A stretch of DNA of 33,790 bases from an uncultured Coriobacteriaceae bacterium (GCA_900543875.1 UQSV01000012.1:1-33790), one strand, 5' to 3'; shown: positions 24,429 to 32,055, numbered from the stretch's first letter. Notes: generated from the letters alone by a model not told the origin. A program made the numbers and translations.

Positions 24429-24534
24429 CGGATGCACGTCCGTGGCGGCCGGCTGCGACGCACGGCCACGGACGGGCGCGACCAGACGATGACACGGCCG
24501 CCGCGCGAGGCGTGGTGGCGGAGAGGGAGCGGAC

Positions 24535-24891
24535 ATGGGATTTGTGGGCAAGTGGCTGGTTGGCGCCATCGCCGTGGGCGTGGCCGTCTGGCTCGTGCCG
24601 GGCATCGACGTCGTGGGCGGCACGGTGGGCGCGGCGGCGTTCACGGCACTGTTCCTCGCCATCGTGAACGCGGTGGTAAAGCCGGTGCTGCAGGTGCTGG
24701 GCCTGCCCATCACGGTGCTGTCGCTGGGACTGTTCCTGCTGGTGATCAACGCGTTCATGCTCGAGCTCGCGAGCTACCTGTCTCGCAACATCACGCATGC
24801 GGGCATTCTCATCGACGGCTTTGGAGCGGCGCTTCTCGGTGCCATCGTCATCTCGCTCGTCTCGATGATCCTTGGTGGCGTCATCAAGTAG
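24535..24891 (+). CDS. Small four-helix membrane protein, phage holin superfamily IV / YvlD-like
   Basis: 118 residues with about four hydrophobic helices (KWLVGAIAVGVAVWLVPG, AAFTALFLAIVNAVVKPVL, LPITVLSLGLFLLVINAFML, FGAALLGAIVISLVSMIL). The NAVVKPVLQVLGLPITVLSLGLF stretch is typical of the PF04020-type family found across Actinomycetota and Firmicutes. Despite the holin-related name these are chromosomal proteins of unknown role, and no phage genes are nearby. GAGGGAG precedes the ATG. A strong terminator follows, ending the transcription unit that starts upstream of 21099. Confidence 0.88.
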   Translation: MGFVGKWLVGAIAVGVAVWLVPGIDVVGGTVGAAAFTALFLAIVNAVVKPVLQVLGLPITVLSLGLFLLVINAFMLELASYLSRNITHAGILIDGFGAALLGAIVISLVSMILGGVIK

Positions 24892-24936
24892 AGAGACCCC
24901 GCGAGTGGTTGCTTATGACCGGCGATACAAGTGACG

Positions 24937-24967
24937 GGGCCCGGGCACGGTGGTGCTCGGGCCCTTT
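24937..24967 (+). terminator. Rho-independent terminator after the holin-IV-like gene
   Basis: GGGCCCGGGCAC (24937-24948) pairs with GTGCTCGGGCCC (24953-24964) around GGTG, followed by TTT. Confidence 0.8.
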
Positions 24968-25004
24968 GCTGTGGACGTCTTGCGTGCGGCGTGTCGCGGC
25001 TGCG

Positions 25005-25020
25005 CTTTAATGCGCTAAAG
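25005..25020. promoter_or_regulatory. Small palindrome upstream of the YerC-like gene
   Basis: CTTTA (25005-25009) and TAAAG (25016-25020) are inverted around ATGCGC, in the AT-rich spot where a -10 box would lie (TTTAAT). Possibly an operator; weak evidence. Confidence 0.3.
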
Positions 25021-25076
25021 TAGATGCATCGATTGATGCGAGCGGCCGTTCGATGCGCGCCGCGAGGGGAGGGCGC

Positions 25077-25373
25077 ATGGACGCACGAGAGGCTCTTGCC
25101 ACCGAGCCAGCACGTAGGCTGGTGGCTGCGTTGTGCGAGCTCACGACCGCCAAGGACGTTGAAGCCCTTCTCATTGACCTCTGCACCCCGCGCGAGATTG
25201 AGGACCTCTCCCAGCGCCTCGAGGTCGCGCGCCTGCTCGACGCCGGCGAGCCGTATCTCTCCGTCCAGGAACACACCGGCGCCTCGTCGACCACCGTCAG
25301 CCGCGTCTCAAAGTGCCTCAACGGCGAGGCGGGCGGCTACCGCACCGTCCTCGACCGCCTCTCCGCAGAGTAG
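25077..25373 (+). CDS. YerC/TrpR-like DNA-binding regulator
   Basis: 98 residues, all helical, matching the YerC/YecD family related to the Trp repressor: LTTAKDVEALLIDLCTPREI followed by LSQRLEVARLLDAGEPYLSVQEHTG and the helix-turn-helix recognition part STTVSRVSKCL. Such proteins bind DNA as dimers; targets and ligands are mostly unknown and there is no trp gene in the window. The start at 25077 is chosen because GAGGGGAGGG lies upstream of it; an ATG eight codons earlier lacks an SD. Confidence 0.88.
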   Translation: MDAREALATEPARRLVAALCELTTAKDVEALLIDLCTPREIEDLSQRLEVARLLDAGEPYLSVQEHTGASSTTVSRVSKCLNGEAGGYRTVLDRLSAE

Positions 25374-25443
25374 CGGCCGCCGCGCGCGCCCTGCGGGGCA
25401 ATGGCGGCAGCCCTGTTGGTTGCGACCTTCTCGCAAGCAAAAG

Positions 25444-25559
25444 CGCGTGCCAAGTGCAGGTAGAAGTGCGTGCCAAGTGCGGTTAATAATCGAGCCGAAA
25501 GGCCAATAACTACCTGCGTTTGGAACGCATTCTGAATAATTACCTGCTTTTGGCACGCA
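25444..25559. repeat. Palindromic array C-I (variant units)
   Basis: Two forward units at 25444-25462 and 25467-25485 (23 bp apart) and two inverted units at 25511-25529 and 25541-25559 (30 apart). Unit starts step 44 bp across the centre. Read forward, units approximate TGCGTGCCAAnnGCAGGTA. The outer half TGCGTGCC is the same as in arrays A and B, but the inner half (GCAGGTA) is different, so this is a sister subfamily. Confidence 0.8.
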
Positions 25560-25581
25560 CTCTTGTCGGTTGCCTTAGCTT

Positions 25582-25683
25582 TGCGTGCCCAACGAGACTT
25601 AATGGCCGCTTCGAGACCTTGAGATAGTCGCGTTAGGCACGCGATCGGCGCATCGATCGAGGGATTGTCGCGTCAGGCACACA
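25582..25683. repeat. Palindromic array C-II (three units)
   Basis: One forward unit (25582-25601, TGCGTGCCCAACGAGACTTA) and two inverted units (25625-25643 and 25665-25683). The centre step is 43 bp as in A and B, but the inverted pair is 40 apart and the second forward unit is missing. The inner half is of the CGCGACTA type. It lies between convergent genes (YerC-like and IclR), directly after array C-I. Together with C-I it fills most of this 337-bp gene-free region. Confidence 0.8.
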
Positions 25684-25710
25684 TCTTGGGCGAGTGCCCG
25701 GTGCGGCCGC

Positions 25711-26478
25711 CTATGCAAGGGCGAGCTCCAGGTGGCTCTTGGCCCTCGTGAGCGCGCTCTTGATGCGGTCGCGCTTCTCGGGGGAGAGGCGGTACGAGGG
25801 GGTCGTGACGCTCAGGCCATACTCGAGTACCCCGTGGCGACGGATGCCCACGGCGATGCACTGCACGGCCTCGGTGGCCTCCTCGCGGTCGTACGCAAAG
25901 CCCGTTTCGCGCACCTCGCCCAGCTGGGCGATGAGCTCGTCGGCACAGTGGATCGTCGCGGCCGTGGGCCTCTCGAGCGGCTCGGCGAGCATCGAGCGCA
26001 CCTCGGCCTCGGGCAGTTCACTCACGAGCACCTTGCCGATGGCTGTGTAGTGGATCGGCAGCGTGCGGCCAATGCTCGAGGTCAGGCGCACGGGCTGGGG
26101 CGAGTCGACCTTGGCCACGTACAGCACGCGCCCATGGTCGAGGACGCCCAGCTGGCAGGTCTCGCCACAGGCGTTGGTGACCTCGCGCATGGCGGCCACG
26201 AACAGCCCTATCGAGCTGCTCTCGCGGTCATACGACTTGCCCAGCAGGTAGGTCTTGAGGCCAATCGTGTAGCGCTTCGTTGACTCATCGTAGGCGACGT
26301 AGCCCGAGTCTGCCATCGTGTGCAGGATGGGGGAGATGGACCCCTTGGGCGCGCTCACCTCCCGGCAGACGTCTGCCATCGTGAGGCCGGCCGTGGAGTT
26401 TGCCAGGGCCTCCAGGATGTCGAGCACGCGCATGGTCGAGCGATGCTGCGGCCTTGCCTCGCGAGCCTGATTCTCCAC
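25711..26478 (-). CDS. IclR-family transcriptional regulator of the fucose operon
   Basis: 255 residues. The N-terminal winged helix-turn-helix (about 12-75: STMRVLDILEALANSTAGLTMADVCREV, interrupted here; then PKGSISPILHTMADSGYV) is followed by the IclR effector-binding domain (about 90-250) with the typical HYTAIGKVLVSELPE and the C-terminal CIAVGI...GLSVTTPSYRL segment. Start is GTG at 26478, set by GAGAGGAGAGG just upstream; the in-frame ATG at 26574 adds 32 basic residues without SD. It is divergent from the sugar-acid operon and the shared region has matching palindromes, so it probably controls that operon in response to fucose or a pathway intermediate. C. jejuni also has an IclR gene beside its fucose locus. 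Confidence 0.9.
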   Translation of the reverse strand: MENQAREARPQHRSTMRVLDILEALANSTAGLTMADVCREVSAPKGSISPILHTMADSGYVAYDESTKRYTIGLKTYLLGKSYDRESSSIGLFVAAMREVTNACGETCQLGVLDHGRVLYVAKVDSPQPVRLTSSIGRTLPIHYTAIGKVLVSELPEAEVRSMLAEPLERPTAATIHCADELIAQLGEVRETGFAYDREEATEAVQCIAVGIRRHGVLEYGLSVTTPSYRLSPEKRDRIKSALTRAKSHLELALA

Positions 26479-26588
26479 TATGTACCTCTCCTCTCGCGCG
26501 AGCCCGCGGCGTCCTTGCGGCCCTATCGCGCGCCCCCCGTAACGTCCCCGAGGCTCTCTCGCGCATCCATTCAACTACTCGCATAGAT

Positions 26589-26594
26589 ATTCTA
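26589..26594 (-). promoter_or_regulatory. Possible -10 box of the iclR gene
   Basis: Minus-strand TAGAAT (plus ATTCTA, 26589-26594), 111 bases before the GTG start. Operator O1 covers the corresponding -35 region, which suggests autoregulation. Confidence 0.35.
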
Positions 26595-26609
26595 ATCATT
26601 TCATTGAAC

Positions 26610-26625
26610 GTTCGTGTATGCGAAC
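26610..26625. promoter_or_regulatory. Operator O1 candidate: GTTCG-N6-CGAAC
   Basis: GTTCGTGTATGCGAAC palindrome, preceded directly by GAAC. Two further half-sites GTTCGCGG follow at 26629-26636 and 26650-26657, 21 bp apart (two turns). It is the likely IclR binding site. Confidence 0.6.
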
Positions 26626-26674
26626 ACCGTTCGCGGAAGGAATGCAACCGTTCGCGGCGAGCGCTAAAATGAAG

Positions 26675-26703
26675 TTGCCATCGGCCATCGATGGAATTAA
26701 GGT
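26675..26703 (+). promoter_or_regulatory. Candidate promoter of the fucose operon
   Basis: TTGCCA (26675-26680) and TAAGGT (26698-26703) with 17-base spacing, lying between operators O1 and O2. The -10 match is only fair. Confidence 0.4.
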
Positions 26704-26725
26704 AGAACCGCGTTTTGGGAACATA

Positions 26726-26741
26726 GTTCGTAAATGCGAAC
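26726..26741. promoter_or_regulatory. Operator O2 candidate: GTTCG-N6-CGAAC
   Basis: GTTCGTAAATGCGAAC, 116 bp from O1 and sharing 14 of 16 bases with it; also preceded by GAAC (26719-26722). It lies just downstream of the inferred operon promoter, a position suited to repression. Confidence 0.6.
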
Positions 26742-26834
26742 GCAAAGCCTTCGCAGCCAGTCGCCGCACCAGGGCGCAAAGGGGAGGGCCGCGTGCGAGC
26801 TGCTACGACACCCACGTACCGAAGAGGAGCGCAC

Positions 26835-28349
26835 ATGCGTAACGGCGTCATCATTGACGAGAAGGACAACGTCGTCGTGGCCATCCGCCAGCTCGAGGCG
26901 GGCACTGACGTCGCCTACCCGCTTCCCGCTGGGGGCGAGGGGCACGTCGTGACGAAGGAGGCCATCCCGCTCTTCCACAAGATTGCTCGCACCGACATCA
27001 AGAAGGGCGACAAGGTCGTCAAGTACGGCGAGTACATCGGCGTCGCTACCCGCGACATCTCGCAGGGCGAGCACGTCCACACCCACAACTGCGAGAGCTC
27101 CGACGAGCTCAAGGACACCGACGCCAATGGCGTGGGCACCGTCGAGACGACCACCGCGGCCGCTCCCGCTCAGCACGAGTGCACCCGCACCTTCCGCGGC
27201 TATCGTCGCGCCGACGGCCAGGTGGGCATCCGCAACCACGTCCTGATCCTGCCGACGAGCATCTGCGCGTCGGACACCTCCGAGCGCATTGCCCGCGCGG
27301 TTGCCGGCTGCGTGTCGTTCCACAACCAGAACGGCTGCAGCCAGGTCAACGTCGACCAGCAGCTCACGCTTGACACGCTCGCGGGCCTCGCCGCCAACCC
27401 CAACGTCTATGCCGTGCTCGCGGTGTCGCTGGGCTGCGAGGGCTGCCAGAACGACCTCGTGGTCGACGCCATCCGCAAGCGTACCAACAAGCCCATCCGC
27501 TCGCTCGTGATCCAGCAGGTGGGCGGGGCCATCAAGGCCATCGAGCAGGGCACGCGCATCGCCCGCGAGCTCGTGGCCGAGGCCTCGGCCTGCGAGCGCG
27601 AGGACGTTCCCGTCTCCGAGCTCATCTTTGGCACCAACTGCGGCGGCTCCGACACCTCGAGCGGCCTGGGTTCCAACCCGCTCATCGGCGAGGTCTCCGA
27701 CTGGCTCGTTGGCCAGGGCGCCACGACCGTCCTGTGCGAGACGCCCGAGCTCTTTGGCGGCGAGCACATCCTGGCACGCCGCGCCGCGAGCCCCGAGGTG
27801 GGCGAGCAGGTCCTCAAGATCGTGCGCGACTACGAGAAGTACGTCCAGGGCTTTGGCGCCGAGATGCGCGAGGGCAACCCCAGCCCCGGCAACATGGCCG
27901 GCGGCCTCACCACGCTCGAGGAGAAGTCGCTCGGCTGCATCCACAAGGCCGGCCACAGCCCCATCAACGCCGTCTACCCCTACGCGGCCCAGCTCAAGAG
28001 CCACGAGGGCCTCGTGATCATGGACACCCCCGGCAACGACCCGTCCAGCGTGGGCGGCATCATTGCCGGCGGCTGTCAGCTCGTCATCTTCTCGACCGGC
28101 CTGGGCACGCCCACCGGCAACGCCATCGCACCGGTGCTGCGCATCACGGCCAACGGCCGCACCGCCCAGACCATGGCCGACCACATCGACTTCGACGCCC
28201 AGGCCACGATCTACGGCCCCGAGACGATGGAGGAGCTGCGCGACCAGCTGATCGACAAGATCATCGCGGTCTGCAACGGCGAGCCCACCTGCGCCGAGGC
28301 CCTAGGCTTCACCGAGACGGCACTGCCGCACCTGTGCAACTACATGTAA
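26835..28349 (+). CDS. UxaA/altronate-dehydratase-family sugar-acid dehydratase, likely L-fuconate dehydratase
   Basis: 504 residues. The N-terminal SAF-like domain (about 1-88) ends in GEHVHTHNCES, and the large C-terminal UxaA domain (about 115-504) carries GYRRADGQVGIRNHVLILPTSICASD (split), LGCEGCQND, FGTNCGGSDTSSGL and DTPGNDP. The family dehydrates aldonic acids to 2-keto-3-deoxy acids in an iron-dependent reaction. First gene of the operon; by context the substrate is L-fuconate, as for the split UxaA-type proteins (Cj0482/Cj0483) of the C. jejuni locus; here both halves are one protein. Altronate or galactarate cannot be ruled out on sequence alone. The start at 26835 has GAGGAG 5 bases upstream. 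Confidence 0.85.
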   Translation: MRNGVIIDEKDNVVVAIRQLEAGTDVAYPLPAGGEGHVVTKEAIPLFHKIARTDIKKGDKVVKYGEYIGVATRDISQGEHVHTHNCESSDELKDTDANGVGTVETTTAAAPAQHECTRTFRGYRRADGQVGIRNHVLILPTSICASDTSERIARAVAGCVSFHNQNGCSQVNVDQQLTLDTLAGLAANPNVYAVLAVSLGCEGCQNDLVVDAIRKRTNKPIRSLVIQQVGGAIKAIEQGTRIARELVAEASACEREDVPVSELIFGTNCGGSDTSSGLGSNPLIGEVSDWLVGQGATTVLCETPELFGGEHILARRAASPEVGEQVLKIVRDYEKYVQGFGAEMREGNPSPGNMAGGLTTLEEKSLGCIHKAGHSPINAVYPYAAQLKSHEGLVIMDTPGNDPSSVGGIIAGGCQLVIFSTGLGTPTGNAIAPVLRITANGRTAQTMADHIDFDAQATIYGPETMEELRDQLIDKIIAVCNGEPTCAEALGFTETALPHLCNYM

Positions 28350-28459
28350 GGCGCGGCGGCACCACCCGAGGCGCGCGAGCGTCTCGGCCACGAGGCGGGG
28401 GAGCCATCCCCAACCTCGACCACCAAGGCATCATCGCGGGCGGGGCGCCCGTGTGAGCT

Positions 28460-28511
28460 GTGCGGGTCCCCCTACAACCCGCGCATATAGGAAGCCTGGG
28501 AAAGCCCAGGC
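28460..28511 (+). other. Two intercistronic hairpins before the dehydrogenase gene
   Basis: TGCGGGT/ACCCGCGCA (about 28460-28483) and GCCTGGG-AAAG-CCCAGGC (28494-28511) lie in the 182-bp gap between the first and second genes, the second hairpin ending 5 bases before AAGGAGG. No T-tract follows either, so they look like mRNA-processing or stabilising structures rather than terminators. Confidence 0.5.
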
Positions 28512-28531
28512 ACAACAAGGAGGAGTACATC

Positions 28532-29323
28532 ATGGATCTGCATCTCGAGGGCAAGGTCATCTTCGTCACCGGCGGCTTCAAGGGCATCGGCAAGGGCATT
28601 TCCCTGCAGCTCGCTCGCGAGGGTGCCATCCCCGTGGTCCTGAACCGCAAGGACGGCGTCGAGGACGAGTTCCGCAAGGAGATCTCCGAGATCACCGACA
28701 CGTTTGAGATGTACTACATCGACCTCAACGACACCGATGCCATCAAGCCCATCGTCGAGGAGGTCTACAAGAAGTACGGCCACATCGACGGCGTGGTGAA
28801 CAACGCCGGTCGCAACGACAACCTCGAGCTCGAGACCCTCGACTGGCACGACTTCGAGAAGTCCCTGCACGGCAACCTGACGCACTACTTTGAGCTCGTC
28901 CACTGCTGCTGCCCCTACCTCAAGGAGTCGAAGGGCTCGATCGTCAACATCGCCTCGAAGGTCGCTCTGACCGGCCAGGGCAAGACGACCGCCTACGCCG
29001 CCGCCAAGGGCGCCATCCTCGGCCTCACCCGCGAGTGGGCCGCCGCCCTCGTCCACGACTCCGTGCGCGTCAACGCCATCGTGGTCGCCGAGGCCTGGAC
29101 GCCGCTGTACGCCAACTGGATCAAGACCTTTGGTGACGAGGAGGCCCAGCAGAAGCGTCTGTCCCTCATCACCGACCGCATCCCGCTGGAGCACCGCATG
29201 ACCTCCTGCGAGGAGATCGCCGACACCTGCGCCTTCCTGCTGTCCGACCGCGCCAGCCACACCACCGGCCAGTGGTGCAGCGTCGACGGCGGCTACGTTA
29301 ACCTCGATCGCGCCCTCGACTAG
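28532..29323 (+). CDS. SDR-family L-fucose dehydrogenase (FucX-like)
   Basis: 263 residues, classical short-chain dehydrogenase: NAD(P) loop TGGFKGIG (13-20), NNAG (90-93), Ser142, and Tyr155-x3-Lys159. It would oxidise L-fucose at C1 to the lactone; the C. jejuni counterpart (Cj0485, FucX) does this and also accepts D-arabinose. Cofactor choice is not clear: after beta-2 the sequence is LNRKDG, whose basic residues would permit NADP. AAGGAGG lies 8 bases before the ATG. Second gene of the operon, 27 bases before fucP. Function is assigned by family plus context. Confidence 0.85.
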   Translation: MDLHLEGKVIFVTGGFKGIGKGISLQLAREGAIPVVLNRKDGVEDEFRKEISEITDTFEMYYIDLNDTDAIKPIVEEVYKKYGHIDGVVNNAGRNDNLELETLDWHDFEKSLHGNLTHYFELVHCCCPYLKESKGSIVNIASKVALTGQGKTTAYAAAKGAILGLTREWAAALVHDSVRVNAIVVAEAWTPLYANWIKTFGDEEAQQKRLSLITDRIPLEHRMTSCEEIADTCAFLLSDRASHTTGQWCSVDGGYVNLDRALD

Positions 29324-29350
29324 CTCTGGCCTGGAAAGAGGATTTAACGC

Positions 29351-30607
29351 ATGTCTGATTCCGCCAAGAAGGCGAGCACCAAGGGCGCTGCGGCAACCAT
29401 CGCCATCGTTCTCGTGACCTCGCTGTTCTTCGTCTGGGGCCTGGCCATGAACCTGGTCAGCTCGCTGAACGCCCCGATCGCCAACTACCTTGAGCTGACG
29501 ACCACCCAGACGTCGCTCATGCAGGTCGCCTACTACGGCGCCTACTTCGTCATGGCCATCCCGGCCGGTGCCATCGCCAAGAAGTTCGGCTACAAGGGCG
29601 GCGTCATCGCCGGCCTCGCCCTGTTCGTGATTGGCTCCATCATCACGGTGCCCGCCACGAACGCCGCCTCGTTCGCCCTGTTCCTGGTCTCCACGTTCGT
29701 CGTTGCCGCTGGCGCCACCACGCTCGAGGCCAACTGCAACCCCTACATCACCAAGCTCGGTGACGAGAAGCACGAGTCCATGCGACTCAACCTCGCCCAG
29801 TCGTTCAACGGCGTCGGTTCCATCGTGGGCCCGCTCATCATGGCCCAGATCCTGAGCACGACGGTCGCCGCCGGCCAGCCCGGCTTCGCCGAGGCCAAGA
29901 CGGCCTTCCTGGGCAGCACCCGTGGCATCTACATCGTGATTGCCATCGTGCTCGCCATCATGCTCGCCGTGTTCGTCTTCGTGAAGCTCCCCACGCCGCC
30001 GAACGACGTCGAGGGGGCCGGCTCCGAGAAGGCCGCCAAGGGCGGTGTCCTCAAGAAGCCCTACTTCAAGCTTGGCGTCGTCGCAGAGTTCTTCTACGTG
30101 GGCATCCAGACGGTTGGCTTCTCCCTGTTCGCCACGTATGCGACGAAGGTTGCCGGCCTTGAGATGAGCCTCGCAACGGGCCTCGTGAGCGCCCTGTCGC
30201 TTCTGTTCACCATCGGCCGCTTCGGCTCTACGCCGCTTCTGGCCAAGAAGGACCCGGGCAAGCTGCTCGGCATCTACATGACTGGTGCCGCCGTCTGCTT
30301 CTTCCTCGTCTTCCTGAACCTTGGCGTGGTCTCGGTTGCTGCGTTCGTCGTGGCCTACCTGTTCATGTCCATCGGCTACCCGACGATCTTCTCGCTGTCG
30401 CTGCGCGGCATGAGCGGCAACGAGACCAAGACCGGCTCGTCCATTATCACGATGTCGATCGTGGGCGGCGCCATCATCCCGGTCGTCGTGAGCGCTATCG
30501 GCGATGCCTGCGGCCTGTCCGTCGCCATGCTCGTCGCCGTGCCCTGCCTGGCCTTCTGCGCCTGGTACGGCTTCGCCGGCTCCAAGATCGGCTTTGGGGA
30601 GGAGTAA
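29351..30607 (+). CDS. fucP: FucP-type MFS sugar transporter
   Basis: 418 residues, 12 predicted helices, colinear with the E. coli L-fucose:proton symporter: FFVWGLAMNL near the N terminus, PAGAIAKKFGYKGGVI loop, LEANCNPYITKLG, RLNLAQSFNGVGS, FMSIGYPTIFSLSLRG and GSSIITMSIVGGAIIP. Glu126 matches E. coli Glu135. At the position of E. coli Asp46 (ANNLND) this protein has Ser37 (AMNLVS), so part of the proton relay seems replaced. AGAGGA lies 8 bases before the ATG. Third gene of the operon, with 5 bases to the lactonase. Substrate most likely L-fucose, possibly also related 6-deoxy or C5 sugars. Confidence 0.88.
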   Translation: MSDSAKKASTKGAAATIAIVLVTSLFFVWGLAMNLVSSLNAPIANYLELTTTQTSLMQVAYYGAYFVMAIPAGAIAKKFGYKGGVIAGLALFVIGSIITVPATNAASFALFLVSTFVVAAGATTLEANCNPYITKLGDEKHESMRLNLAQSFNGVGSIVGPLIMAQILSTTVAAGQPGFAEAKTAFLGSTRGIYIVIAIVLAIMLAVFVFVKLPTPPNDVEGAGSEKAAKGGVLKKPYFKLGVVAEFFYVGIQTVGFSLFATYATKVAGLEMSLATGLVSALSLLFTIGRFGSTPLLAKKDPGKLLGIYMTGAAVCFFLVFLNLGVVSVAAFVVAYLFMSIGYPTIFSLSLRGMSGNETKTGSSIITMSIVGGAIIPVVVSAIGDACGLSVAMLVAVPCLAFCAWYGFAGSKIGFGEE

Positions 30608-30612
30608 CCATC

Positions 30613-31410
30613 ATGTCTGATCTCAAGGTTGTCGATTCTCACTTCCACGTGTGGAACCTCGATACGCAGAGCCTTCCCTGGCTCGACGGCACCGACGGCA
30701 CCATCACGCACACCTACAAGGTGGAGGACCTCGAGGCCGAGTACGCCCGCCAGGCCGGCGTCGAGTTCGTTGGCGGCGTGTACGTCGAGGTTGACTGCGC
30801 CGACCACGAGGCCGAGGACAAGATCGCCTATGACCTCAAGGCGGCCCACCCCAAGATGCTTGCCTGCATGCTTCGCAGCGACGTCTCTCCGTGGATGCGC
30901 GTCCCGGCCTTTGCCGCCGGCATCCGCGAGCCGCTCCACATCGACTCCGAGCCCAAGGGTCGTTGCCTTGAGCCCAGCTTCGTCGAGGGACTTCACACGC
31001 TGGCCAAGAAGGGCCTGCCCTTTGAGTCCTGCAACCGCGTGAACGAGCTCGAGGATGCCTACGAGGCCTTCGCCCAGGCGCCCGAGGAGACCGTTATCCT
31101 GAACCACCTCGGTAACGTCGAGGCGCTTACGCCGGAGTGGTGTGCGGTCATGAAGAAGTTCGCGACCCTGCCGAACCTCTACGTGAAGGTCTCGGGCTTC
31201 CCGACGGCCGACAAGCAGTTCGTCTCCGAGCTGCTCAAGTTCACGCGCGACACGTTCGACCCCAAGAAGCTCCTGTACGCGTCCAACTGGCCCGTCGTGA
31301 AGCTCTACAGCTCCTTCGACGAGCACTTCCAGACGCTTCGCGACGCCTTTGGCGACGACGAGGACTTCTTCATGAACAACGCCGTGCGTGCCTACGGCCT
31401 TACGCTCTAA
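30613..31410 (+). CDS. Amidohydrolase-family L-fuconolactonase
   Basis: 265 residues of the COG3618 amidohydrolase group: DSHFHVW (His10, His12), LEGLH-like segment (FVEGLHTLAK), ILNHLGN (conserved His), VKVSGF and the closing YASNWPVV (in relatives YGSDWPV, here Asn in place of the usual metal Asp). This group hydrolyses sugar lactones; the fucose homologue opens L-fucono-1,5-lactone. The Asn at the usual Asp position deserves attention. The SD GAGGAG lies inside the stop region of fucP, so the genes are coupled. C. jejuni Cj0487 holds the same place in its locus. Confidence 0.82.
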   Translation: MSDLKVVDSHFHVWNLDTQSLPWLDGTDGTITHTYKVEDLEAEYARQAGVEFVGGVYVEVDCADHEAEDKIAYDLKAAHPKMLACMLRSDVSPWMRVPAFAAGIREPLHIDSEPKGRCLEPSFVEGLHTLAKKGLPFESCNRVNELEDAYEAFAQAPEETVILNHLGNVEALTPEWCAVMKKFATLPNLYVKVSGFPTADKQFVSELLKFTRDTFDPKKLLYASNWPVVKLYSSFDEHFQTLRDAFGDDEDFFMNNAVRAYGLTL

Positions 31411-31421
31411 CGTCTGAAGTT

Positions 31422-31450
31422 GGCCCGCGCGTCCAGTCGGCGCGCGGGCC
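31422..31450 (+). other. Intercistronic hairpin between lactonase gene and fucU
   Basis: GGCCCGCGCG (31422-31431) and CGCGCGGGCC (31441-31450), perfect 10-bp stem with 9-base loop and no T-tract. Confidence 0.6.
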
Positions 31451-31485
31451 GCTCCATCGGTCCCATCAAAGTAAGGGAGTGCATT

Positions 31486-31941
31486 ATGCTCAAGGGTATC
31501 TCTCCGGTGCTTCCACCCGAGCTCCTCTCGATCCTGTGCGAGATGGGCCACGGCGACACGCTCGTCATCGCCGATGGCAACTTCCCGGCGGCCTCCATCG
31601 CCAAGGACTGCAAGCTCGTCCGCTGTGACGGCCACGGCGTGCCCGAGATCCTCAAGGCCATCCTCAAGCTCGTCCCGCTCGACCAGTACGTCGAGAAGCC
31701 CGTCACGCTCATGGACGTCGTGCCGGGGGACGACTGCGAGACCCCGATCTGGGACACGTACAAGCAGCTCGTCTCCGAGGTGGACGACCGTGGCGCCGAC
31801 GTCATCGGCACCATCGACCGCTTCCCGTTCTACGACGAGGCCAAGAAGGCCTACGTCGTGATCGCCACGAGCGAGCGCGCCCAGTATGCTAACGTCATCC
31901 TGCAGAAGGGCGTCGTGTACGAGAACGAGCAGATCGACTAG
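31486..31941 (+). CDS. fucU: L-fucose mutarotase (RbsD/FucU family)
   Basis: 151 residues, typical for FucU. It interconverts alpha and beta anomers of L-fucose. Visible: MLKGISPVLPPELL start, the GHGD catalytic His22/Asp24, ADGNFPA, RCDGHGVPEIL, and SERAQYANVILQKGV near the end with the conserved Tyr and Asn. AAGGGAG precedes the ATG at 31486; the upstream in-frame ATG at 31420 would translate the hairpin. Fifth gene of the operon. The FucU family rather than the close RbsD is supported by the context. Confidence 0.9.
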   Translation: MLKGISPVLPPELLSILCEMGHGDTLVIADGNFPAASIAKDCKLVRCDGHGVPEILKAILKLVPLDQYVEKPVTLMDVVPGDDCETPIWDTYKQLVSEVDDRGADVIGTIDRFPFYDEAKKAYVVIATSERAQYANVILQKGVVYENEQID

Positions 31942-31957
31942 CTTCGTTCGCATTGCC

Positions 31958-32039
31958 CATGGGACCGGCGCGCTTGCGGCCGGTCCCATGTTGCGTCAAA
32001 GGGAAACAAAAGGGGGACAGCCTGGAGCTGGCCGTCCCC
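31958..32039 (+). other. Two hairpins between fucU and the aldolase gene
   Basis: CATGGGACCGGC (31958-31969) pairs perfectly with GCCGGTCCCATG (31979-31990). A second stem, GGGGACAGCC/GGCCGTCCCC (32013-32022/32030-32039), has one mismatch. Neither has a real T-tract. They may set relative expression of the last gene; the second also resembles the GGGAC-ended repeats. Confidence 0.55.
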
Positions 32040-32055
32040 AGAAAGCGAGAAAGTC

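Noticed and set aside
24535..24891. Prophage remnant inferred from the holin-like name
   Set aside because: The family is a common chromosomal membrane protein, and neighbouring genes are housekeeping.
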